A program made the translations under genes and the position numbers. Positions 57,787 to 64,000 of a stretch of 64,000 bases of DNA are shown one piece after another; positions within the stretch are counted from its first letter, which is position 1; each line of letters opens with the position of its first letter. Under the pieces are notes generated by a model, which was given only the letters and a program-made list of their open reading frames with translations, did not search any database and had not been told where the DNA came from. The DNA is from Caldovatus sediminis. Its GTDB lineage: Bacteria; Pseudomonadota; Alphaproteobacteria; Acetobacterales; Acetobacteraceae. The stretch is from contig NZ_BMKS01000004.1 in NCBI RefSeq assembly GCF_014644455.1, positions 1 through 64,000 on the forward strand. Reading direction: 5' to 3'.

Positions 57787-59667
57787 ATGGGGGAAGGGCG
57801 AGCGCAGCGGGAAGAGGCGCCTTCGCGGGTCGGCGCGGCGGCCGACACGCTGCGCCGCCTGCGGTGGGCGCTGATCGCCGCGGTCGCCGTGCCCGCCCTG
57901 CTGTTCGTCGGCGCCGCCTGGTTCGACCGCGAGCGGCTGCTGCGCGACGCCGCCGACGATGCCGCGCGGGCCGCGGCCATGCTGCGCGAGCACGCGCTGA
58001 AGGTCCTGGACACGAAGGAGCTGCTGCTCCTGCACCTGGACCGCCACATCCAGGGTCGGGACTGGCGGGAGATCCGCGCCCTGCGGGACGGTCTGGCCGA
58101 GGAGATGCGCACGATCCTCGCCAGTCGGCCGCAGCTCTCCGGTTTCGGCCTCGCCGACGCCGAGGGCCGGCTGTGGATGGCCGCCACGCGGGCCGGGGCG
58201 GAGACGCCGGCCGAGGATGCGCCGAGCATCGCGCACCGCGAGTTCTGGTCGGCGCAGCGCGAGCACGACGCCGGCACCTTCATCAGCCGCCCCTATGCCG
58301 GCGCGGCGGGCGGGCATCCGACCCTCGGCATCAGCCGGCGGCGGAGCACGCCGGACGGCACGTTCGACGGCACCGTGCATGTCGGCGTCGCGGTCTCCTA
58401 CCTGCTCGATTTCTGGGCCCAGGCGGTGCGCGGCCAGGACGGCGCGGCGATCAGCCTGGTGCGCAGCGACGGCGAGGTGCTGGCGCGCTACCCCGAGACG
58501 GGCGAGCCCCTGCCGCGCCTCGCGCCGCAGACCAGCGCCCTGATGCAGCGCCTCAAGACCGAGCCGCGGGGCGGCGTGTACCGCGCGGCCTCCCCGGTGG
58601 ACGGCGCCGAGCGAATCGCCGCCTATGCCGGCGTCGGGAACTACCCGGTGGTCATCGAGTACGCCGTCCCGGTGGCCTCGGTGCGCGCGGTGTGGCGGCG
58701 GCACCTGCTGGTCCTCGGCGGGATCTGCGCCCTCGCCGCCGGCGCGCTCGGCTGCGCGGTGCTGTCGGCGATGCGCCAGGCGCGCCGCCTCGCGGAGGAG
58801 CAGGGGCGCCGCGCGGCGGCCGAGGCGACCCTGCAGGAGGGCCAGCGGCTGGAGCTGCTCGGCCGGCTCGCGGCCGGCGTGGCGCACGACTTCAACAACA
58901 TCGTCCAGGCCGTGCAGGGCGGGGCCCGCCTGATCGAGAAGAGCGCGGCCGATCCCGAGCGCATCCGCCTCCTTGCCCGCATGCTCGACGAGGCGGCAGG
59001 CCGCGGCGCGGCGCTGACGCGGCGGATGCTCGACTTCTCCCGGCGCGAGGCCGCCGGCGCGGCGAACGACGACGGCGCCGCCGATCCGGCGGCCGCTCCG
59101 GCGGAGGCCGTGGCGAGCGTGTGCCAGCTGCTGTCGCGCACCATCGGGCCCCTGCACCGGGTCCGCTGCGAGGTCGAGCCCGAGGGCCTGCCGGCCCTGG
59201 TGCGGGGCGACCGCGGCGAGCTCGAGGCGGCGGTGATGAACCTGGCCGTCAATGCGCGCGACGCGATGCCGGAGGGCGGCGAGGTGGTCGTCCGGCTCGC
59301 GGCCGGGCGCGTGGGGGCCGGAGGCGACGATCCCGCCGTGCCGCACCCGGTCCGGCTGCGGCCCGGCGTCTATGCGCGGATCTCGGTGACGGACGCCGGG
59401 ACGGGCATGCCGCCCGAGGTGCTGGCGCGGGCGGGCGAGCCCTTCTTCACCACCAAGCCGCGCGGCCGCGGCACCGGGCTCGGCCTGTCCTCGGTTCGGG
59501 GCTTCGTCGAGCGGGTGGGCGGGGCGATGCACATCGACAGCGCGGTGGGCCGCGGCACCGTCGTCACCCTGTGGCTGCCGGCCGTCGGGCCGGCGCAGGT
59601 CGCGCCGTGGCGGCCGGGGATGGGGAACGCGCGGCCGGAGGCGGTGACCCTGCGGCCGGTTTCCTGA
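57787..59667 (+). CDS. Orphan sensor histidine kinase with Cache-like sensor
   Basis: A 626-residue membrane kinase. TM1 is about 27-45, a ~260-residue periplasmic Cache-like sensor follows (GFGLADAEGRLWMAATRAG, REFWSAQREHDAGTFISRPY), and TM2 is about 306-327. The kinase core has the phospho-acceptor His367 in LAAGVAHDFNNIVQAVQGGA, the N box NLAVNARDAMPEGGEV, and G boxes around GTGLGLSSVRGFVERVGGAM. Kinases with this AHDFNN core often carry a C-terminal receiver, but here only a ~25-residue tail follows. I prefer ATG 57787 (GGAG 9 bases upstream) to ATG 57754. No response regulator is adjacent. Confidence 0.9.
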   Translation: MGEGRAQREEAPSRVGAAADTLRRLRWALIAAVAVPALLFVGAAWFDRERLLRDAADDAARAAAMLREHALKVLDTKELLLLHLDRHIQGRDWREIRALRDGLAEEMRTILASRPQLSGFGLADAEGRLWMAATRAGAETPAEDAPSIAHREFWSAQREHDAGTFISRPYAGAAGGHPTLGISRRRSTPDGTFDGTVHVGVAVSYLLDFWAQAVRGQDGAAISLVRSDGEVLARYPETGEPLPRLAPQTSALMQRLKTEPRGGVYRAASPVDGAERIAAYAGVGNYPVVIEYAVPVASVRAVWRRHLLVLGGICALAAGALGCAVLSAMRQARRLAEEQGRRAAAEATLQEGQRLELLGRLAAGVAHDFNNIVQAVQGGARLIEKSAADPERIRLLARMLDEAAGRGAALTRRMLDFSRREAAGAANDDGAADPAAAPAEAVASVCQLLSRTIGPLHRVRCEVEPEGLPALVRGDRGELEAAVMNLAVNARDAMPEGGEVVVRLAAGRVGAGGDDPAVPHPVRLRPGVYARISVTDAGTGMPPEVLARAGEPFFTTKPRGRGTGLGLSSVRGFVERVGGAMHIDSAVGRGTVVTLWLPAVGPAQVAPWRPGMGNARPEAVTLRPVS

Positions 59668-59873
59668 ACGCGGATGCGGTTCGCGGCGGCCGCCCGGCGC
59701 CGCGGTTCCTTCCGCCGCGCCGGCAGGGGCCGGGAGCCGGGGGCGGGGCGGGCAGGCCGGGACCATGGCGACCGCCGCGGTGCCGCCGGGACGTCGCGAC
59801 TCCGGCGTGGGCGGCACGGGCGCGGCGCGACCGACGGAGGTCGGGGCCACCCGGAGCTCCGCCCCGCTTCCGC

Positions 59874-60203
59874 TCAGTCGGCGGCGTGCCGGAGCTCCGG
59901 GTGGCGGAGCTCCCACAGCCGGTGATGGGCGGCGACGAGACTTTCGACCACCTGGCGCCGGTCGCGCATGACGTGCGGCGCCGGCCGGGCGATCACGGTC
60001 TCGAGGATCCGGAGAAGTTCCGACGCGACCTCCAGCTCCCCATGGTCGCAGGCCTGATGGAAGGCCACGAGAAGCTTGTCCGAGAGCCGCCGTCGCCGCG
60101 GTCCTTGCCGCGCCGTGGCCTGCGGGGTACTGCCACCCTCGTCCGCGGGGGCGCTGTTCCGATCGGCGGGGGGGAGGTCGCGCGGTCGGCCCTGGTCGTC
60201 CAT
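59874..60203 (-). CDS. Small conserved helical protein A, putative paralogue of the divergent gene
   Basis: A 109-residue protein I cannot assign to a characterised family. Residues 1-38 are charged, Pro/Gln-rich and probably disordered. Residues 39-98 look helical: LSDKLLVAFHQACDHGELEV, then ASELLRILETVIARPAPHVM, then ESLVAAHHRLWELRHPEL. The 60-residue core aligns with the divergent gene at 60471-60761 (shared AF, C, ELL, VAR/IAR, PH, RR and RL positions with one gap). No signal peptide or transmembrane helix. It is convergent with the Cache-type histidine kinase gene. Similar small proteins of unknown function occur in related alphaproteobacteria, as far as I recall. Confidence 0.7.
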   Translation of the reverse strand: MDDQGRPRDLPPADRNSAPADEGGSTPQATARQGPRRRRLSDKLLVAFHQACDHGELEVASELLRILETVIARPAPHVMRDRRQVVESLVAAHHRLWELRHPELRHAAD

Positions 60204-60282
60204 GGAATCGCCTCGCCTCCGGTCGCTCGTCGCGCGGCGTCGGCCGCGACGGAAGGAAACTCTGGGCACGGGCAGTCGGTGG

Positions 60283-60309
60283 ATCAACTGAAGGTTGATC
60301 AACATCACA
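60283..60309. promoter_or_regulatory. Inverted repeat and near-consensus Fnr-type box between the small paralogues
   Basis: GATCAAC (60283-60289) and GTTGATC (60295-60301) are perfect inverted 7-mers with a 5-base spacer. Overlapping them, TTGATCAACATCAC (60296-60309) matches TTGAT-N4-ATCAA at nine of ten positions. A further CACAT-CT-ATGTG palindrome follows at 60307-60318. The cluster stands out in GC-rich sequence and lies 80 bp from the minus-strand start and 160 bp from the plus-strand start. A regulator site for both genes is likely; which protein binds is unknown. Confidence 0.6.
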
Positions 60310-60470
60310 TCTATGTGCATCTGCGCGGCACGGTTCAAGCCGGTGTGGCCATCCGGGGGCCGACTCGGCATCCTGCGCCGCGCCGCATCCGCGAACGACG
60401 GTTCGGAGAGGACGTCGTCCTCACCCCCTCGGCCGGAAGGCGCCGGCATCGCGCCGGGGGAGGAAGGCCG

Positions 60471-60761
60471 ATGAACGATCGCGGAATGGCGGCGACGAGG
60501 CGGCGCCCGGGCGTCCCGCCAGGCCCGCGGATCGCGCCGCCAGCGCCTCGCGCCGCCGCTTCGGCGGCGCGGGAACGGCTCGTCGCGCGGCTCATGGACG
60601 CCTTCGACGATGTCTGCCGGGAAGCCGGGTACCACTGGGCGGCGGCCGAATTGCTGGCGATCGCCGAAGGGGTGGTGGCCCGCTGGGCGCCCCACGAGGC
60701 TCCCGCTGCGAGGCGGGCCGCGGCGGAGCGCGTGGCGCGCGCCCGGCGGCGCCTGGTCTGA
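60471..60761 (+). CDS. Small helical protein B, putative paralogue of the divergent gene
   Basis: A 96-residue protein of unknown function. Residues 1-30 are Arg/Pro-rich and probably disordered. The rest is helical: ARERLVARLMDAFDDVCREA, GYHWAAAELLAIAEGVVARW, then APHEAPAARRAAAERVARAR. Its core lines up with the small protein encoded at 59874-60203. The ATG follows a strong GGAGGAAGG site. No membrane helix or export signal. Divergent from its putative paralogue across a 267-bp gap with Fnr-like and palindromic sites, and convergent with a dehydrogenase gene. Confidence 0.7.
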   Translation: MNDRGMAATRRRPGVPPGPRIAPPAPRAAASAARERLVARLMDAFDDVCREAGYHWAAAELLAIAEGVVARWAPHEAPAARRAAAERVARARRRLV

Positions 60762-60956
60762 TCGCGCCTCTTCGCGGGCGAGGCGAGCGGCGGTCGGGCC
60801 TGCGCCCCGAAGGGCAGGGCGCCGGACGGAATGCCGCCAGGCAGATGGACGCCGATGGCCCGGCAGCGTTGACGGACGATGGCCGCCCCGTCGCGGCCAC
60901 GGCGCCTGGTTCGACGCCCCCTGCCGAGCCCCGCTCGGAGGCGCGCGCCGCGAAGG

Positions 60957-61925
60957 TTACGCCTCGGTGTCGCCCGTGTCGGGCTTCGCCGCCTCGCGCG
61001 CCGCGATCAGGCGCACCAGCGCCTCGTCGCGCCAGCGGGCGAGGTCGGCGACGGAGCGTCCCGCCGCCTCCTCCGCCACGCCCTCGACCAGCCGCTGCTG
61101 CAGCTCCGGCGTGACCTCCGGCCGGCCGAGCGTGTCCCACCAGCCCTGCATCGCCGGCAGCAGGTGGTGGAGGAAATGCGCCATGCCGCCCTCGCCGCCG
61201 GCGAGGTGGAAGGTCAGGGTCGGCCCCATCAGCGCCCAGCGCAGCCCCGGCCCCTCCGACACCGCCGCGTCCACGTCGGCGACCGAGGCGACGCCCTCCG
61301 CCACCAGGTGCACCGCCTCGCGCCACATCGCCGCCTGCAGGCGGTTGGCGACATGGCCCGGCACCTCCTTGCGGATCTCGATCGGGCGCTTGCCGACGCT
61401 GCGGTAGAAGGCCATGGCGGCAGCGATCGCGGCGGGGCTCGCATGCGGGCCGACCACCTCGACGAGCGGGATCAGGTGCGGCGGGTTGAAGGGGTGGCCG
61501 ATCAGCACGCGCTCCGGATGCGCGCAGCCTTCCGAGAGCCGGCTCGCCAGCAGGCCGGAGGTGGAGGAGGCGATCACCACCTCGGCCGGCAGCGCCGCCG
61601 CGACCGCCTGGAGCAGCGGCCGCTTCGCCTCGTAGCGCTCCGGCGCACTCTCCTGGACGAAGTCGGCGCCCTGCGCGGCGCGGGCGGGGTCGGGCGCGAA
61701 GCGCCAGCGCGCGGGGTCGGCGCCGGGGGCGACGGCGCCCAGCCGCTCCAGCACCGGCCAGGCCTGGGCGACCATGCGGCGCAGCAGGTCCGGCGCGGCG
61801 GGCGAGGGGTCGTAGGCCACCACCTCGAGGCCGCGCGCCAGGAAGCACGCGGCCCAACTGGCGCCGATCGTGCCCGCGCCGATCACGGCGACGCGGCGCA
61901 CCGGGCGGGCGGCGGGCTGGCTCAT
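60957..61925 (-). CDS. 3-hydroxyacyl-CoA dehydrogenase family protein, L-carnitine dehydrogenase-like
   Basis: A 322-residue NAD-dependent dehydrogenase. The Rossmann loop is VAVIGAGTIGASWAACFLAR. SSTSGLLASRLSEGCAHPER, then IGHPFNPPHLIPLVEVVGPH and KEVPGHVANRLQAAMWREAV, match the single-domain group that includes carnitine 3-dehydrogenase and lambda-crystallin-like enzymes rather than the fused fatty-acid oxidation protein. It should oxidise a 3-hydroxy acid or its CoA/betaine derivative. No hot-dog thioesterase, the usual partner in carnitine breakdown, is adjacent, so the substrate stays open. It is followed upstream on its strand by a nitroreductase gene, 33 bp away. Confidence 0.9.
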   Translation of the reverse strand: MSQPAARPVRRVAVIGAGTIGASWAACFLARGLEVVAYDPSPAAPDLLRRMVAQAWPVLERLGAVAPGADPARWRFAPDPARAAQGADFVQESAPERYEAKRPLLQAVAAALPAEVVIASSTSGLLASRLSEGCAHPERVLIGHPFNPPHLIPLVEVVGPHASPAAIAAAMAFYRSVGKRPIEIRKEVPGHVANRLQAAMWREAVHLVAEGVASVADVDAAVSEGPGLRWALMGPTLTFHLAGGEGGMAHFLHHLLPAMQGWWDTLGRPEVTPELQQRLVEGVAEEAAGRSVADLARWRDEALVRLIAAREAAKPDTGDTEA

Positions 61926-61958
61926 GGCGATGCTCCCTTCGTCCTTCGCGGCCCGGGC

Positions 61959-62801
61959 CTAGCGCAGCCCGAAGCCCATGGCGGTGAGGACCTCGCGCAT
62001 CCTGTCGCGGCCCGTGAGCCCCGCGAGCGTGCCGATGCGCTGCAGCACGCGCGGCGTCCAGGCCGTGTCGCCCATGCCGTTGCGGCGCGAGAACTCGGCG
62101 AGGGCGGCGTCGTAGCGCGCCAGCTCCTCCGCCTCGGCCGGCGCGCCGTAGGTCTCGCGGTGCAGCACCAGGCTGAGGGGCAGGCGCGGCTTGATCTCCG
62201 TCCGCACCGCCGGGTCGGGCCAGCCGACCGAGAGCCCGAACGCCGCCATCGCGTTCGGCGGCAGCTTCAGCTCCGCCGCCACCTCCGCCGGCCTGTTGCG
62301 CATCGCGCCGATGTAGACGCAGCCGAGGCCGAGCGATTCCGCCGCCGTCACCGCGTTCTGCGCCGCCAGCGCCGCGTCCACCAGGGCGAGGATGAAGGCC
62401 TCCAGGTAGGGGACGCCCTCCATCTCCTTCCCGCGCGCCTGGCCGAGGCGCTCCAGCCGCGACAGGTCGGCGATCCAGACCAGCAGCAGCGGCGCGTCGC
62501 GGATGAACTTCTGGTTCGCCGCCAGCACCGAGAGCCGCGCCTTGCGCTCCGGCTCCTGCACCGCGACGACGCTCCAGGTCTGCAGGTTGGAGGAGGTGGA
62601 GGCGGAGGAGGCGGCGGCGACCAGCGTCTCCAGCGTGCCCGCCGGCAGCGCGCGGTCGGGCAGGAAGGAGCGCACGGAGCGGTGGTTGAGCAGCGTGCGG
62701 ATCACCTCGTTGCTCGGCCCGGGGGCCGGCGGGTCCACCGCGCCGTAGCGGGCGCTGAGCAGGTCGGCGATCGTCTCGGCCGCGGCGGCGGTGGCGGACA
62801 T
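61959..62801 (-). CDS. NfsA-like NADPH-dependent FMN oxidoreductase (nitroreductase family)
   Basis: A 280-residue flavoprotein of the nitroreductase superfamily. Key features are LLNHRSVRSFLPDRALP near residue 40 (FMN phosphate binding), ASSASTSSNLQTWSVVAVQE, and AVTAAESLGLGCVYIGAMRN. The length and the C-terminal helices (LARYDAALAEFSRRNGMGDT) resemble the NfsA/FRP subgroup, which reduces flavins, quinones or nitro compounds with NADPH. The physiological substrate is unknown. It lies between the dehydrogenase and HD-domain genes on the same strand. Confidence 0.9.
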   Translation of the reverse strand: MSATAAAAETIADLLSARYGAVDPPAPGPSNEVIRTLLNHRSVRSFLPDRALPAGTLETLVAAASSASTSSNLQTWSVVAVQEPERKARLSVLAANQKFIRDAPLLLVWIADLSRLERLGQARGKEMEGVPYLEAFILALVDAALAAQNAVTAAESLGLGCVYIGAMRNRPAEVAAELKLPPNAMAAFGLSVGWPDPAVRTEIKPRLPLSLVLHRETYGAPAEAEELARYDAALAEFSRRNGMGDTAWTPRVLQRIGTLAGLTGRDRMREVLTAMGFGLR

Positions 62802-62866
62802 TCTCGGCTCCGGCGAGGTTGGGACGGGCGCAGTTGTATCCGGCGGGGCCCCGGCGGCAAACGGGG

Positions 62867-63490
62867 CTACAGCGTGATCGGCCGGCGGTACTTGGCCGAG
62901 ACCGTCTCCGGCCGGATCAGCCCGCCGGCGAGCGCCATGGTCCAGTAGCCGATGTCGGCGAGGTGCACGATCGTGCCCTCCAGGCTGCGCACGACCAGCT
63001 CGCCCTCGCCGGAGTGCGCGCCGGCGATGTGCGCGACCTCCTCCGGCAGGCCGACGGTGAGGCAGATGTGCACGCCGTAGGCGGGGTGGCGGATCGAGGG
63101 CAGGCCCGCGGCGCGCGGCGCGGTTTCCCAGCGCCTGCGGTTCTCGGGGTCGAACTCCCAGGGCTTGCCGACGTCGTGGCAGAGCCCGCCGGCGACGACG
63201 ATGTCGCGCTGGATCCGCATCGCCGGGTTCAGCGCGGCCATCTCCTCGGCCATGCGCATGGCGAGGCGCGTGACGCCGCGGATGTGGTCGGTCTGGTCGC
63301 CGCGGACGAGCACCATCGAGCCGGGATTGCCCGCCGGCGGGATGTCGCGGATCGAGCGGAAGCTGCTGCGCGCGATGGCGAGCGCCCAGGCCTCGACCAC
63401 CTTGGCGCGCAGGGCGGCATCGGCGATCTCCTCGACCTCCGGCAGCTCGTGCGCGATCTGGCGCCGCAGCGCGTCCGTCACTTCCGTCAT
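62867..63490 (-). CDS. HD domain-containing metal-dependent phosphohydrolase
   Basis: A 207-residue HD-superfamily protein. Metal ligands visible are His69 (QTDHIRGVTRLAMRM) and the His105-Asp106 pair in GGLCHDVGKPWEF, with further histidines in HPAYGVHICLTVGLPEEVAH. It should hydrolyse a phosphate ester, possibly a nucleotide, but the substrate is not evident. The ATG at 63490 follows AGGAGGG. It is divergent from the Bug-type receptor gene and may be transcribed with the nitroreductase and dehydrogenase genes. Confidence 0.87.
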   Translation of the reverse strand: MTEVTDALRRQIAHELPEVEEIADAALRAKVVEAWALAIARSSFRSIRDIPPAGNPGSMVLVRGDQTDHIRGVTRLAMRMAEEMAALNPAMRIQRDIVVAGGLCHDVGKPWEFDPENRRRWETAPRAAGLPSIRHPAYGVHICLTVGLPEEVAHIAGAHSGEGELVVRSLEGTIVHLADIGYWTMALAGGLIRPETVSAKYRRPITL

Positions 63491-63555
63491 CGCCACCCTC
63501 CTGGCCGAATGCAACCGGCTGGCCTAGCTTGTCGCCGGGAAACCGGAGGATGTCC

Positions 63556-64000
63556 ATGCACCCGCGCCGAACCTTGCTCCTCGCCGCTCCCGGGATCGCC
63601 GGGACCACGGTCGCCGCGCGCGCCCAGCCGGGCGGCGCCTATCCGGTGCGGCCGATCCGCATGGTCGTGCCCTTCGCGGCCGGCGGCGCCGCCGACCTCG
63701 TGGCCCGCGTGATCGCGCAAGGGATGAGCGAGACGCTGGGCCAGCCCGTCGTGGTCGAGAACCGCGGCGGATCGGGCGGGGTGATCGGGACCGAGGCGGT
63801 GCTCGCCGCGCCGGCCGACGGCTACACCATCGCCTTCCACTCCATGTCCTCGGCGGTGCTGAACGCCGGCCTGTACCGCAACCTCAGCTTCGACATCCGC
63901 CGCTCCTTCCTGCCGGTCTCGCTGGTCGGCACGGTGCCGAACATCGTCGTCGTCAACCCCCGCGTGCCGGCGCGGAACCTGGAGGAGTTCGTCGCGCTGC
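63556..64000 (+). CDS. Tripartite tricarboxylate transporter substrate-binding protein (Bug family), 5' part
   Basis: The first 148 residues of a Bug/TctC-type periplasmic receptor, cut by the window end. A short export signal (MHPRRTLLLAAPGIAGTTVA) is followed by the family start YPVRPIRMVVPFAAGGAADL, then VVVENRGGSGGVIGTEAVLA and ADGYTIAFHS. Such receptors bind carboxylates; many copies exist without a permease nearby. The start is the second ATG of GGAGGATGTCCATG, 6 bases from the Shine-Dalgarno. Confidence 0.93.
   Translation, partial: MHPRRTLLLAAPGIAGTTVAARAQPGGAYPVRPIRMVVPFAAGGAADLVARVIAQGMSETLGQPVVVENRGGSGGVIGTEAVLAAPADGYTIAFHSMSSAVLNAGLYRNLSFDIRRSFLPVSLVGTVPNIVVVNPRVPARNLEEFVAL

Noticed and set aside
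1-64000. CRISPR arrays, insertion sequences, prophage, toxin-antitoxin or defence genes
   Set aside because: No regularly spaced repeats, transposase or integrase motifs, phage structural genes or recognisable defence domains were found. Composition looks uniform throughout.

Overview
The window is very GC-rich DNA with dense, mostly short-gapped genes. It looks like a chromosomal stretch from an alphaproteobacterium, most likely Rhodospirillales/Acetobacteraceae-like. The evidence is a FliX-type flagellar regulator (alphaproteobacterial), a DksA with the alphaproteobacterial N-terminus and a degenerate zinc site, TRAP, Bug and Dpp solute receptors, and frequent GTG/TTG starts with strong GGAGG Shine-Dalgarno sequences. 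No rRNA, tRNA, CRISPR array, transposase or phage gene was seen.

Layout. (1) 0.5-4.6 kb, minus strand: small stress or housekeeping genes (DUF2267, PfpI/DJ-1, DUF1328), an MFS exporter and an MDR oxidoreductase. (2) 4.7-18.1 kb, minus strand: a complete nitrate-respiration operon, narK1-narK2-narG-narH-narJ-narI, continuing into a parvulin PPIase, a hemerythrin, a beta-carbonic anhydrase, NnrS and a carboxymuconolactone-decarboxylase-like protein. A divergent Crp/Fnr-family regulator gene (18.3-19.0 kb) shares an intergenic region carrying two perfect TTGAT-N4-ATCAA boxes. (3) 19.1-20.9 kb: divergent enoyl-CoA hydratase and MaoC-type hydratase. (4) 21.0-24.2 kb: flagellar genes (flgI, rod-binding flgJ-N, a FlgN-like gene, divergent fliX) and dksA. 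(5) 24.3-31.1 kb: an SRAP DNA-damage protein, FAD and 2Fe-2S subunits of a molybdenum hydroxylase with no large subunit beside them, a BNR-repeat protein and a TRAP transporter. (6) 31.5-36.9 kb: a five-gene Dpp/Opp-type ABC transporter. (7) 36.9-45.0 kb: an acyl-CoA carboxylase region with a free biotin carrier, two different carboxyltransferases, an NDP-forming acyl-CoA synthetase, BirA and a biotin carboxylase. (8) 45.0-49.3 kb: a minimal ModE-like regulator, a near-ideal ModE operator, and modABC run on into ynfA and a TauE-type exporter. (9) 49.4-54.1 kb: MgtE, two adjacent crcB genes, DUF190, an MFS transporter and a PepSY protein. (10) 54.2-60.8 kb: two divergent orphan histidine kinases and a divergent pair of small proteins that look like paralogues. 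(11) 60.9-64.0 kb: an L-carnitine-dehydrogenase-like protein, a nitroreductase, an HD protein and the start of a Bug-type receptor, cut by the window edge.

How the parts fit. The nar operon imports nitrate, reduces it at the membrane and exports nitrite. Its 3' genes look like accessories for folding, NO/O2 handling and CO2/pH balance, under Fnr/Dnr-type control. The mod operon would supply molybdate for NarG and for the orphan molybdenum-hydroxylase subunits. The carboxylase region has every part of a biotin-dependent carboxylase plus a substrate-activating ligase. The part I find least explained is the pair of divergent small paralogues at 59.9-60.8 kb with a near-consensus Fnr-type box between them.
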